Assembly (NCBI GenBank): GCA_965370955.1
Contig: CBDUWP010000001.1
Coordinates: forward strand, 11,453 to 75,452
Direction of reading: 5' to 3'
DNA length: 64,000 nt
Source: CBDUWP01 sp965370955
Lineage (GTDB): Bacteria; Planctomycetota; Phycisphaerae; Sedimentisphaerales; Anaerobacaceae
The position numbers and the translations under genes are program-made. This document shows, piece after piece, positions 16,581 to 24,722 of the stretch. Every line of letters starts with the position of its first letter. The stretch's first letter is position 1. The notes beneath the pieces are model-generated. The model did not search any database and had not been told where the DNA came from. It saw only the letters and a program-made list of their open reading frames with translations.

Positions 16581-17687
16581 TCAAGTCTTCATCGAATCCA
16601 ACTCGAGCATGGCTATCGGTAAAAATATGATGATCGGAAGCCAAGCCCAAAGCTCAGGGATGATCCTGTCGCCGAAAATCGCCTCCGTTGCTAACATCTT
16701 ACATACGAATGTCATGATATAACAAGAGGTGGTTGTTAGAAAACTGATCAAAATTGCAAACTTCATGCTCTTCGGGTCACGACAAACCAGAATGGGCAAG
16801 CTTATCATAAGCATAATCATGTTTATGATGGGGTCGGTGAAACGAAAATGCTTCTGACTGTAAAGCTGGGCGACATCCTTGATCATGGTCTTTTGTTTGG
16901 TGAGCTCGTTGAGCTGACGCATACTTAGCATGGGTTTATTACGAGATTTACATCTGACGGGGATGTCACTGGCTGTTAAGTCTGTTTCGTAATAGTCAAT
17001 TTTTCTGTCACCTAAACCACTGATCTTTTGAGTGAAACGGCCGTCCTCTAAATCCCATCGCTTTTGCGATTTGTTATAAATGGCTTTTTTAGCTGTTATC
17101 AAACCCTTGACAGAACGTATGGGGGTGCCGGCTTCTGTTGCACGAACTATGATGGTGACATCGTGAAGACTGGCTGTGGCGGTTTCAAATTTACGCGAGT
17201 TAATCAAGGAACCTTTGCTGTCTGTGATGAACCATACGTCGTAAGTTTCACCGCCGGCGGCGCTGTCGTGGCTTCTAACCAATTTACTGCTCAAAGGAGG
17301 AATCAAAAATTCCTGATCGACAATCAAAAGGCCAGTTAAAAGAATGGATAAAATAATAATCGGCATAATGACCCGTTTAAGGCTTACGCCGGAAGACATT
17401 ATGGCAACGAGCTCATTGTTGCGTACCATCTTGCCGAGTGAAAAGACTGCGGCGACAATGTTGATCATGCCTGCGAAATCACGAAAATATAACGTTAAAT
17501 TTAAACCGTAATAACCAATAATAGCTTTGACTATTGCAAAATTACTCAAACCCTGATCAGACAGCTCTGCGAATTCATCGAGATTGACAAACAAGTCAAT
17601 GATGACGCGAAGGCCTATTAAAACACCAAAGGCAATCACATAGCCGAGCAAAAAGTTTTTGGCAACATATTTATCTAAAATTTTCAT
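16581..17687 (-). CDS. lptG: LptG-like permease of the lipopolysaccharide export ABC transporter
   Basis: YjgP/YjgQ-family inner membrane protein of 368 residues. It has hydrophobic segments near the N-terminus (LLGYVIAFGVLIGLRVIIDLF), at 60-120 and three at the C-terminus, with a periplasmic beta-jellyroll domain in the middle (about 135-265). LptF and LptG pair with the ATPase LptB to pull LPS out of the inner membrane. It is the second gene of the pair, 32 bases after the longer partner, matching the lptF-lptG order in other Gram-negatives. Which of the pair is F or G is assigned by order only. It ends convergently with cysK. Confidence 0.82.
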   Translation of the reverse strand: MKILDKYVAKNFLLGYVIAFGVLIGLRVIIDLFVNLDEFAELSDQGLSNFAIVKAIIGYYGLNLTLYFRDFAGMINIVAAVFSLGKMVRNNELVAIMSSGVSLKRVIMPIIILSILLTGLLIVDQEFLIPPLSSKLVRSHDSAAGGETYDVWFITDSKGSLINSRKFETATASLHDVTIIVRATEAGTPIRSVKGLITAKKAIYNKSQKRWDLEDGRFTQKISGLGDRKIDYYETDLTASDIPVRCKSRNKPMLSMRQLNELTKQKTMIKDVAQLYSQKHFRFTDPIINMIMLMISLPILVCRDPKSMKFAILISFLTTTSCYIMTFVCKMLATEAIFGDRIIPELWAWLPIIIFLPIAMLELDSMKT

Positions 17688-17719
17688 GTTATATCAACTG
17701 ACCAAAATTTATAATGAAA

Positions 17720-19345
17720 TTAATGTTTCAGTAACTTTTTATAAACCATAAAAGTTATGATTATTAAGGCAAAAAGGCCTGACCACATGATAATAAGGCC
17801 GGCAGAACCCCCGGCTGTACTGGAATTTTTCATGATGTTTTTACCTGCCATCATCGAAACAATCAAAAGTGCAGCTGGAATAGAACTGACACCAAAGGAA
17901 CTGAGAAGGTGACCGCCTTTTAGCAAAATACCTGTCGCAATCCCAATCAAAATCAAAAAAATACAGCCAAGACCAAAAACTAAACGACTGTGAATTTCAG
18001 CTGTTATATCAGAAAGAACTTTTTTCAAACTTAGGCTCAAAAGACGCTGCTGGGCTGAAAGATTGGAGGTCTGTTTGTTATGAAGAGCGGCGCCTGTCTT
18101 AGCGGGAGTTATCGAGCTTAACAGATTATCTTGGCTAAAGGTTTCGGCAATTGGTTGAGGCAAAAATAGACCGGATAAAATCGTTCTCTGGCCGAGACCT
18201 GTTAATTCTGAGTCATCGGAAATGTCACTATCGGCAGGTTTTTGCCAAGTGGCATTGTATAAAGACATTGTTAAAGTAGGGGCTAGCTCATCGCCCTCTA
18301 AATGGATTGTGGCTTTGGCACATTGAAAAGTTTTTAGGGTTGTGCCTGTAGATGAATCAAACTCTATTACACGGATCGATCCTGATAAATCTAACTGGCT
18401 GTCGCCCAATTGACAACTGTCGCAAGTGAAGACTATTGAGTTGGGTTCGCCAGCTAATAGATAATCGTTTTTCGTCGAAATATGTTTACTAATATCCTGA
18501 CTTAATAATTCGCAGGTAAAGCGACTGGCTATGTTGCGGGCGAGTTTCTCTATCGGATAAAATCTGATGGGGTTACGGGCAATTTTTTTCATCTCACCGA
18601 TTTTTTTGAATTTTACGCGGTCACGAAGCATCGAGCCAAAATCTGTCGTGACAGGAAATTTTTTCATCCTAATACTGCTGTTCTTTTCCATATCCAACTG
18701 ATAAAGATCATACAAGGTTATTTGAACCTGATTGTAGCGGTCGTGAGTGATAAAGGAAACTTTAGCCTTATCAGCTGTTATGATTTTTTGTATCTTCTGG
18801 CCGTCAGCAATATTGATGGCAATCACGCCGGCTAAAAGGCTGTCCTGTGGATTTACGTAATCAGCATAAAGTAAATATTCGCCGGCTGGAGGCATTTTAT
18901 AGTAGCCCTTACGCTTCAAATTACGAAAGACTATTTGTTTGGCGTTGGCTTTGAGGGAATTTTCTGCGCGGTGAATGAAATCCGGCATTACGTAAAAGCT
19001 CAAAAGCAAATTGGCTATCGCAACTATAATAGCTAAAATGGCGCCGGGATAGGCCATTGTTAAGATGCTTATCCCGCTAGCGCGGCAAGCGTCCAACTCA
19101 TTGTCACTGGCAAGGCGACCATAAACCAAAGAGGCAGAAAATAATGCAGCCATCGGCAAAACAAATGTCAAGGTGATCGGTATGAAATAACACATCAAGT
19201 GAACTATCTGCGACGGACCAACGCCGTATTCCTGTATAGGGCCTATGACACTGCCCAAAGAAAGGATTAGGGTTAAGGCAATCGAAGCCAAAACGAAAAC
19301 TTTCATCAATTCTCGAAAAACATATCGATGGATGGTTAATACCAT
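17720..19345 (-). CDS. lptF: LptF-like permease with enlarged periplasmic domain
   Basis: YjgP/YjgQ-family permease, partner of the following lptG-like gene. N-terminal segments (YVFRELMKVFVLASIALTLI and ALFSASLVYGRLASDNELDA, the latter a family signature) and three C-terminal hydrophobic segments enclose a periplasmic part of over 300 residues, so the protein has about 541 residues against 360-370 in enterobacteria. The inserted part contains a CDSCQLGDSQLDLSG stretch and a polar linker before the last helices. I chose the ATG at 19345; a TTG at 19375 would add ten residues without homology value. Confidence 0.78.
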   Translation of the reverse strand: MVLTIHRYVFRELMKVFVLASIALTLILSLGSVIGPIQEYGVGPSQIVHLMCYFIPITLTFVLPMAALFSASLVYGRLASDNELDACRASGISILTMAYPGAILAIIVAIANLLLSFYVMPDFIHRAENSLKANAKQIVFRNLKRKGYYKMPPAGEYLLYADYVNPQDSLLAGVIAINIADGQKIQKIITADKAKVSFITHDRYNQVQITLYDLYQLDMEKNSSIRMKKFPVTTDFGSMLRDRVKFKKIGEMKKIARNPIRFYPIEKLARNIASRFTCELLSQDISKHISTKNDYLLAGEPNSIVFTCDSCQLGDSQLDLSGSIRVIEFDSSTGTTLKTFQCAKATIHLEGDELAPTLTMSLYNATWQKPADSDISDDSELTGLGQRTILSGLFLPQPIAETFSQDNLLSSITPAKTGAALHNKQTSNLSAQQRLLSLSLKKVLSDITAEIHSRLVFGLGCIFLILIGIATGILLKGGHLLSSFGVSSIPAALLIVSMMAGKNIMKNSSTAGGSAGLIIMWSGLFALIIITFMVYKKLLKH

Positions 19346-19478
19346 AAGTATTCCAGAAAAAAACGCGAATCTCAATAGATGTAATATAAACAGTTATGTT
19401 ACGCTAAAATAGGGCGATTGGAAACAAAATTTTATTATTACTAAGGTGATAATTTGGGAGATTTGGCAGAGATTTTAA

Positions 19479-19507
19479 TTTACGATCGCCGATAGTTTTT
19501 TTATAAT
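19479..19507 (+). promoter_or_regulatory. Candidate promoter for the secreted protease gene
   Basis: TTTACG (19479-19484), 17 bases, then TATAAT (19502-19507). It lies about 70 bases ahead of the protease ATG in the divergent gap with lptF. Confidence 0.45.
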
Positions 19508-19575
19508 AGACCGACTCCTCTGGATCGTTGGGCGGCTTGAGGAAATTTTGATAAATAGGCTTCAAGGAGCGAAAA

Positions 19576-20568
19576 ATGTTAAATAGGCAAATGAAATTGA
19601 GCTTGATGGTGCTTTTGGCTGCTGCGATGATCGCTAATGGCGATGTGATAACGCTTAACGAAGGACAGCAGGTTACAGGCGAAATACTCACGGAAAAAGA
19701 TGGCTATCTCGTGATGGACATCGGAGTCGATTTACTCAAAATAGCTAAAACAGATATTCTAAAATATGAATACGAATCAATCGACCAGATAAAAGTCGAT
19801 ACTAACAGTCAAATACAAATTGATAAATCAAAGCTTTATCGAACAGCTAAGTCGGCTAAAAAAAATATCGCTCAATGCGTAGTAACTGTGGCCGAGGCTG
19901 TGGTGAAAGTTTCTACGCCAGCTGGGCAAGGATCCGGCTTCTTTATAAACGAACAGGGATACTTAATAACGAATTGTCACGTTATAGAAAAAGAAACCAA
20001 AATCGAGGTGACACAATTTCAAAAAAAAGATACGGGATTTGAAAAGGTGACCTTCAAAAAAGTGAAAATTATAGCAGTTAATGCATTTGTTGATCTGGCA
20101 CTTTTGAAAGTTGAAGAACTCGATGACAAAAAAGTTAAATATGTGCCGCTAGGTGATGTGGACGAATTGGTGGTGGGCGAAACAGTGTTCGCTATAGGAA
20201 ATCCGCTGGGACTGGAAAGGACCGTGACCGATGGAGTGGTCAGTACAAAAAATAGATCCTTCAATGGACTGATCTATGTACAAACCAATGCCGATATCAA
20301 TCCGGGAAATTCGGGCGGGCCACTGTTTAATTGTTACGGGCAGGTGATCGGAGTGACAAATATGGGCTATATCTTCTACGGGGGATTGGGGTTCGCAATT
20401 CCAGTTAATTATGTAAAGAATTTTATCGATAATCGGGAATCGTTTGCGTACGATAAAGATAATCCGAATACAGGATATTTTTATGTGCAGCCGGACAAAA
20501 GGCTTGATCACTCGAAAATACCATTTTTAGAAAAGTCTAGTGATAAAAAACAGAAGGAAAAATCATGA
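19576..20568 (+). CDS. Secreted trypsin-like serine protease (HtrA-type catalytic domain, no PDZ)
   Basis: A signal peptide (MKLSLMVLLAAAMIANG) is followed by a small beta-rich region (VITLNEGQQVTGEILTEKDG, SH3-like in pattern) and an S1C protease domain. The triad is complete: histidine in ITNCHVIEK (about 135), aspartate in NAFVDLALLKV (about 172) and serine in NPGNSGGPLF (about 245). Unlike DegP/DegS there is no PDZ domain; the chain ends shortly after the catalytic core with a charged tail. Role probably periplasmic protein quality control or processing. AAGGAG lies 7 bases before the ATG, and the stop overlaps the next gene's ATG by four bases, so the pair is translationally coupled. Confidence 0.82.
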   Translation: MLNRQMKLSLMVLLAAAMIANGDVITLNEGQQVTGEILTEKDGYLVMDIGVDLLKIAKTDILKYEYESIDQIKVDTNSQIQIDKSKLYRTAKSAKKNIAQCVVTVAEAVVKVSTPAGQGSGFFINEQGYLITNCHVIEKETKIEVTQFQKKDTGFEKVTFKKVKIIAVNAFVDLALLKVEELDDKKVKYVPLGDVDELVVGETVFAIGNPLGLERTVTDGVVSTKNRSFNGLIYVQTNADINPGNSGGPLFNCYGQVIGVTNMGYIFYGGLGFAIPVNYVKNFIDNRESFAYDKDNPNTGYFYVQPDKRLDHSKIPFLEKSSDKKQKEKS

Positions 20569-22337
20569 AGAAATCGCATCTTGTTGTATTGATTCTTGTC
20601 ATATTAACAGTTAACTGCATGGCGGCAAAACAACTGCCGAAAATTCAAGCGATTTTACCGGCTGAAACTGTTGCTATATTGGAAATCGATGATCTTGAAA
20701 AATGCAGAGAAAAATTAGAAAAGACAGGACTGGGAAAACTCTGCGAAGATCCAGCAATGCAGCCCTTCGTCAATGCAATTAAAGAAAAAATCGAAAAAAA
20801 TATATCGGACATCAAAAATGATATAGCGGATCTAGTCTTAAAGGAAAAAATATGGCCGCAAGGTAAGGTCTTTTTTGCCCTAGTGCTGGACGAAACCGCT
20901 CGCGAGAAAAAAGAGCCAACGGCAGTGTTTTTGGCGCAGTGGGGACAAAATGCTGAAAAAGCGAAAGAGGCTCTGGAAAAAACTCTGCAAATGACAACCG
21001 GCCAAGATGGTTATCATCGAAAGCAGGAGCAATTCAGAGATGTGAAAATTGATTCGCTATTTGCCGAAGAAGGAAAAAGATTGAAATATGGTTTTAACCG
21101 TCAACTGCATATGGGATTCATCGATGATTGCCTCGTCGGTAGCGAGAGCTTAGATGTTCTGAAATTTGTTATCGCTCATCTGAAAGGATCTACAGCTAAA
21201 TCACTGGCGGAAAAGGGACAATATCAAACAGCTTTTAAGAAAATTTCGCAAAATGGGCAGGGCAATTCTGCTAAGTTGTATGTGAACATAAAGCAAATTA
21301 TGGATTTTGTCATTAGCCAAAACGAAAAGCCTGATGAGCTTACAGAAACTATGGCGAGGCTGGGTCTGGATAATGTGGAGCTGTTGGCGTATGTGTTGAA
21401 TGTTGATGAGGGAAGTCAAAATAAGCCGTCGCTGGATTTCAATGGGGTCTTAACTGTCGATGGGGACAAAAAAGGCTTGCTTAAAATGATGGATATGAAA
21501 TCTAGGCCAATGCAAACTGAAAAATTCATAGGCAATAACTGTTTATCTCTATATCAAGTTAATGTCGATATGAAACAATTTTTTGAGCAGATTATTGAAA
21601 TGGTTTCTAGCTTTAATCCGCAAGCTGCCGCTATGTTTTATATGCCGCTAAATGCCGCAGCTGGAGAAGAGCCTGTTAATTTCGTAAACGGATTCGTCGA
21701 GCATCTGGGGCAAGGAGTTGTTGTGACTGAGATGATTAAAAAACCGTTTGAAAAAAATAAAATGCCGTCAGAGGTCGTCGCAGCTATAGCTATCACTAAT
21801 AAAACCCAGTTGGAAAAAACTGTCAGCTCAATTCATGGCCAATATTTACCGCAAACTGAAAATAAAATCCAATTGCTAGGGTATACTCTGTATCTGATGG
21901 ATGTGACGCATATAGCAGGGGCTCTGTCGTATGTCACTATGTCGCAGGGACAAGAGGTTCCAAAGCTGGCAATTGTGATTACTGATAGTTATATGATTGT
22001 TGGATTCAAACCGGCAATTGAAAATATTGTCAGATCTATGGTCGCAGGCGATAGCGATACTGTCGAATCGCAAAAATGGTTTCAAAGGGCTAAAAATATG
22101 CTGCCGCAGAAAGCTGGCGGTTTGGGCGCAGTAAATCTTAAAATGGCGGCGGAAATCCTGTGTTGGCAGCTTAAAGAAAAAGCACAAGAAATTAGTAAAA
22201 GTCCTGAAGCTGTAGATTTTAGCAAATTGCCGAAATTTGAAACTGTGGCGAAATATTTTGGATTGGCTGCCAGCTATATCCAAAGCAAACCGGATGGGTT
22301 CTATTTCGGAATGAAATGTTTTGAACCAATCGAGTGA
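20565..22337 (+). CDS. Secreted protein resembling DUF3352, function unknown
   Basis: 590 residues with a signal peptide (MKKSHLVVLILVILTVNCMA) and no further membrane segment. The opening after the signal (LPAETVAILEIDDLEKCREKLEKTGLGKL) and repeated mixed alpha/beta units (FIGNNCLSLYQVNVD, GQVVVTE-like, MIVGFKPAIENIVRSM) follow the layout of DUF3352-type exported proteins that are common in Planctomycetes. No catalytic motif is evident. Its ATG overlaps the stop of the secreted protease (ATGA), so the two are made together and may act together, for example as substrate or regulator; that is inference. Confidence 0.6.
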   Translation: MKKSHLVVLILVILTVNCMAAKQLPKIQAILPAETVAILEIDDLEKCREKLEKTGLGKLCEDPAMQPFVNAIKEKIEKNISDIKNDIADLVLKEKIWPQGKVFFALVLDETAREKKEPTAVFLAQWGQNAEKAKEALEKTLQMTTGQDGYHRKQEQFRDVKIDSLFAEEGKRLKYGFNRQLHMGFIDDCLVGSESLDVLKFVIAHLKGSTAKSLAEKGQYQTAFKKISQNGQGNSAKLYVNIKQIMDFVISQNEKPDELTETMARLGLDNVELLAYVLNVDEGSQNKPSLDFNGVLTVDGDKKGLLKMMDMKSRPMQTEKFIGNNCLSLYQVNVDMKQFFEQIIEMVSSFNPQAAAMFYMPLNAAAGEEPVNFVNGFVEHLGQGVVVTEMIKKPFEKNKMPSEVVAAIAITNKTQLEKTVSSIHGQYLPQTENKIQLLGYTLYLMDVTHIAGALSYVTMSQGQEVPKLAIVITDSYMIVGFKPAIENIVRSMVAGDSDTVESQKWFQRAKNMLPQKAGGLGAVNLKMAAEILCWQLKEKAQEISKSPEAVDFSKLPKFETVAKYFGLAASYIQSKPDGFYFGMKCFEPIE

Positions 22338-22354
22338 GCAGCTAAAACTTATTG

Positions 22355-23227
22355 TCAATGGATGATCTTGTTCAAAGGATATGTGATTATTCCAGATGCG
22401 CCGGCACGTTTTAACTCCGGTACTAACTGACGCTCAACCTTGTCCTCTATAATAACCTCAATAGCGTGGTCGCCATTGGCTAATGGGGATACTGTTGGAC
22501 TCTTCTCCGAAGGCAAAATCGCTAAAATATCACCGAGCTTGTCCTTAGAAATATTGAGCTTCATGCCGACTTTACTGCGGGCATCAATGGCGGCGTTGAG
22601 CAAAATCGAAATGTTCTCAATCTTGTTCCTCTTAAAAGAATCTTGCCAAGCGGTCTTATTAGCAATGAATCTGGTGGTAGATGTTATCAAGGTGTCGATT
22701 ATGCGAAGATTGTTCGCGCGGATCGATGACCCAGTCTCCGTCAGCTCGACAATAGCGTCAACCAACCGAGCCTTGACCTCTGTCGCGCCCCAACTGAATT
22801 CAACCTTAACGTTGATGCCCTTATCTTCAAAATATTTGCGAGTTGCACCGACAAGCTCTGTCGCAATAATCGCACCTTCTAAATCTTCAGGCTTTGTAAT
22901 AGATGACTCGTTCGGCACTGCCAGAACCCATTTCGTGGGATTGCTGGTCGCTTTGCTATAAGCTAATTCGCATATCTCAACGACATCAGAGTCGTTCTCC
23001 GTGATCCAATCGTAACCGGTAATGCCTGCATCCAAAACGCCGTCAGCAACATATCGACTCATTTCTTGAGCTCGTAACATTGTTATATCGATCTCGGAAT
23101 CGTCTATCTGAGGATGATAACTGCGGCTGGAACTGGCGATCGAAAAACCACTCTTCTCGAAAAGATCGAATGTGGATGCTTTTAAGCTGCCGACCGGTAG
23201 GCCAAGTTTTAATATTTTTTTTGACAT
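22355..23227 (-). CDS. hisG: ATP phosphoribosyltransferase, long form
   Basis: First enzyme of histidine synthesis, joining ATP and PRPP. The catalytic part begins ILKLGLPVGSLKASTFDLF, has DAGITGYDWI and the phosphate-binding ELTETGSSIRANNLRII. The last about 75 residues (VSPLANGDHAIEVIIED to GASGIITYPLNKI) are the HisG_C regulatory domain, marking the hexameric, histidine-inhibited long form that needs no HisZ. 290 residues. It is the last gene of the minus-strand nusA cluster, 24 bases after the H1-tail protein, and no other his genes are nearby. Confidence 0.93.
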   Translation of the reverse strand: MSKKILKLGLPVGSLKASTFDLFEKSGFSIASSSRSYHPQIDDSEIDITMLRAQEMSRYVADGVLDAGITGYDWITENDSDVVEICELAYSKATSNPTKWVLAVPNESSITKPEDLEGAIIATELVGATRKYFEDKGINVKVEFSWGATEVKARLVDAIVELTETGSSIRANNLRIIDTLITSTTRFIANKTAWQDSFKRNKIENISILLNAAIDARSKVGMKLNISKDKLGDILAILPSEKSPTVSPLANGDHAIEVIIEDKVERQLVPELKRAGASGIITYPLNKIIH

Positions 23228-23251
23228 TTTTTTAACCTCATATAGCTTGAA

Positions 23252-24088
23252 CTATTTTTTCTTTGCAGTTTTTTTTGCAGCTTTTTTCGCAACTTTCTTT
23301 TTTGTTACTGACTTCTTCTTAGAAGTTTTTTTGACAACTTTTTTCTTTATAGGTTTTTTAGCGACTTTAGCAGCTTTTTTAGGTTTAACGGTTTGCTTAA
23401 CCGCTTTTTTCTTTGCAGACTTTTTCTTAACAGTTTTTTTGGCGGCTTTTGCTGCTTTCGCTGCTTCAATAGCTTTCTTGTCGGCGGCTTGTTCGCTGAC
23501 TTGGCGAAGCAGGCAATAAAATTTATAACCATCTTTAGCTGATATCTGTCTTGCTAAAAAACCCTCTATATTATGGTAGTCAGAGCCAGAATCGACAAGA
23601 TCATTGTCCTTTAAATATTCAATCATATTAACAGTCAAGGGAATCGCATGGCCTGAGATCACTGTCAGCATACAATAATCGACAAGGAAAGGGCTTGCTG
23701 ATTTAAGTTTTGCAAGAGTCTCTTTAATCTCACGTTTGCCGGCTTTTTTCAGGCCGGAAATTGTCAGGCAATCGTATTTGGCGAAAATCGCTTGAAGAAG
23801 ATAGCCAACATTGGCCGCAACTGCTCTAGTTGCTTTGGTGTCAATAGATAAAACCTCTACTATCTCAGCTGCCAGAGATACTCTAAGATCGTTCCAATCG
23901 ACAAAATGATCATGGAAATCCTTAAAAGCCTTAATAGATTGATTGGTCGAAAGATATTCACTTATGACAGCGAAGACAATAGCGTCTGTCAAATTGTCAT
24001 ATTCGGCAAGAGGGAATTTCTCCGACTTACGAGACAAAGTCTTGTAAAGTTTGTTGATTTTCTCTGAATATTTTTTACTGTTTTTCAT
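23252..24088 (-). CDS. Endonuclease-III-fold protein without catalytic residues, with a histone-H1-like tail
   Basis: 278 residues in two parts. Residues 1-200 follow the HhH-GPD (endonuclease III) helical pattern: NLTDAIVFAVISEYLSTNQSIKAF corresponds to the FxLLIAVLLSAQ helix, then IDTKATRAVAANVGYLL and KLKSASPFLVDYCMLTVIS. At the places of the catalytic lysine (GRKTA) and aspartate (VDTH) it reads SPFLV and PLTVN, and the Fe-S cysteines are missing, so glycosylase activity is not expected. Residues 203-278 are lysine/alanine repeats like histone H1 tails, which bind DNA non-specifically. Probably a DNA-binding architectural protein. The fold assignment is by eye. Confidence 0.6.
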   Translation of the reverse strand: MKNSKKYSEKINKLYKTLSRKSEKFPLAEYDNLTDAIVFAVISEYLSTNQSIKAFKDFHDHFVDWNDLRVSLAAEIVEVLSIDTKATRAVAANVGYLLQAIFAKYDCLTISGLKKAGKREIKETLAKLKSASPFLVDYCMLTVISGHAIPLTVNMIEYLKDNDLVDSGSDYHNIEGFLARQISAKDGYKFYCLLRQVSEQAADKKAIEAAKAAKAAKKTVKKKSAKKKAVKQTVKPKKAAKVAKKPIKKKVVKKTSKKKSVTKKKVAKKAAKKTAKKK

Positions 24089-24166
24089 GGCCTATTCGAT
24101 ATCTCAAATAAAAAATAAATTTTTTAGTTTTTTGTTGCCATCTTATGCTTTGTCAAGGCAATGAAA

Positions 24167-24577
24167 TTATCCGTCTTGATCTTCGACTGCATCGGAGTCA
24201 CTGTTATTAAGGGTTGCTCTGTCTGGGTCAGGATTGGCTTTGTCTATGATGCTTATTATTTCCTGAGCCTTTTTAGTCGTCATGTCCAAATGAAATTCAA
24301 TGATTGGACAAAATTTTATATCCAATGTTCTGGCAATAATGCCTTGCAGTTTCGATCTAGCTGCTTTTATAGCCATGAAGGTTTTGTTTTCACTGGCAGG
24401 GGTCTTGGCGAAAATGCTTAAAGAAATATTGGCATTGCGGAGATCAGGCGATAAATCAACCTTAGTGACACTGACAAAGCCGTCAATGCGAGGATCATCC
24501 AAATCTGTTAAAACGGCTCTGCAAATTGTTTGTTTAATGATACTGGCTATTTTTTGTTGTCTTCTAAGGTTTGCCAT
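24167..24577 (-). CDS. rbfA: Ribosome-binding factor A
   Basis: Small KH-like protein that helps mature the 30S subunit and its 16S 5' end, important in cold. The family pattern is clear: RRQQKIASIIKQTICRAVL, DPRIDGFVSVTKVDLSPDLRNANISLSIF, and the C-terminal R..L...IARTLDIKFCPIIEFHLD. 136 residues, with a polar acidic tail beyond the fold. It is third in the nusA-infB-rbfA order. The upstream 150 bases hold a 106-base repeat and a seven-base tandem repeat, and no Shine-Dalgarno site is present before the ATG. Confidence 0.9.
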   Translation of the reverse strand: MANLRRQQKIASIIKQTICRAVLTDLDDPRIDGFVSVTKVDLSPDLRNANISLSIFAKTPASENKTFMAIKAARSKLQGIIARTLDIKFCPIIEFHLDMTTKKAQEIISIIDKANPDPDRATLNNSDSDAVEDQDG

Positions 24578-24581
24578 AATT

Positions 24582-24602
24582 TTAACTATTAACTATTAAC
24601 TA
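24582..24602. repeat. Seven-base tandem repeat, three units, directly before rbfA
   Basis: Three perfect TTAACTA units (TAGTTAA on the rbfA strand) end four bases from the rbfA start codon, where a ribosome binding site would lie. Unit-number change by slippage would alter the spacing upstream of rbfA. Confidence 0.6.
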
Positions 24603-24616
24603 TTTTCTTTTTTCTT

Positions 24617-24722
24617 CGTAATACTACACCCGTAAGGATGTAGATGGAAGCATCCGGTAAAGCCTGAAGGGCTCAGAGCCCGCAGGCGACAAACGCCACG
24701 TCCGTAAGGGCGTGGTGGTTTA
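24617..24722 (+). repeat. 106-base three-hairpin repeat, copy A
   Basis: Aligns without gaps to the reverse complement of 58695-58800; I count 16 mismatches (about 85 % identity). Read on the plus strand it forms three hairpins: CTACACCC-GTAA-GGATGTAG, GCCTG..GGGCT-CAG-AGCCC.CAGGC, and CCACGTCC-GTAA-GGGCGTGG. Changes between the copies partly preserve pairing. It starts at the base next to the infB stop codon and lies in the infB-rbfA gap, on the strand opposite to those genes. Confidence 0.75.

Noticed and set aside
23252..23480. Lysine-repeat DNA as a possible CRISPR or minisatellite
   Set aside because: Units vary in length and sequence, there are no spacers, and the repeats are explained by the coding of a Lys/Ala tail.
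23172..23519. Hydrophobic plus-strand ORF rich in Phe and Ala, looking like a membrane protein
   Set aside because: It is the antisense reading of the lysine-rich AAA/AAG tail of the H1-like protein.
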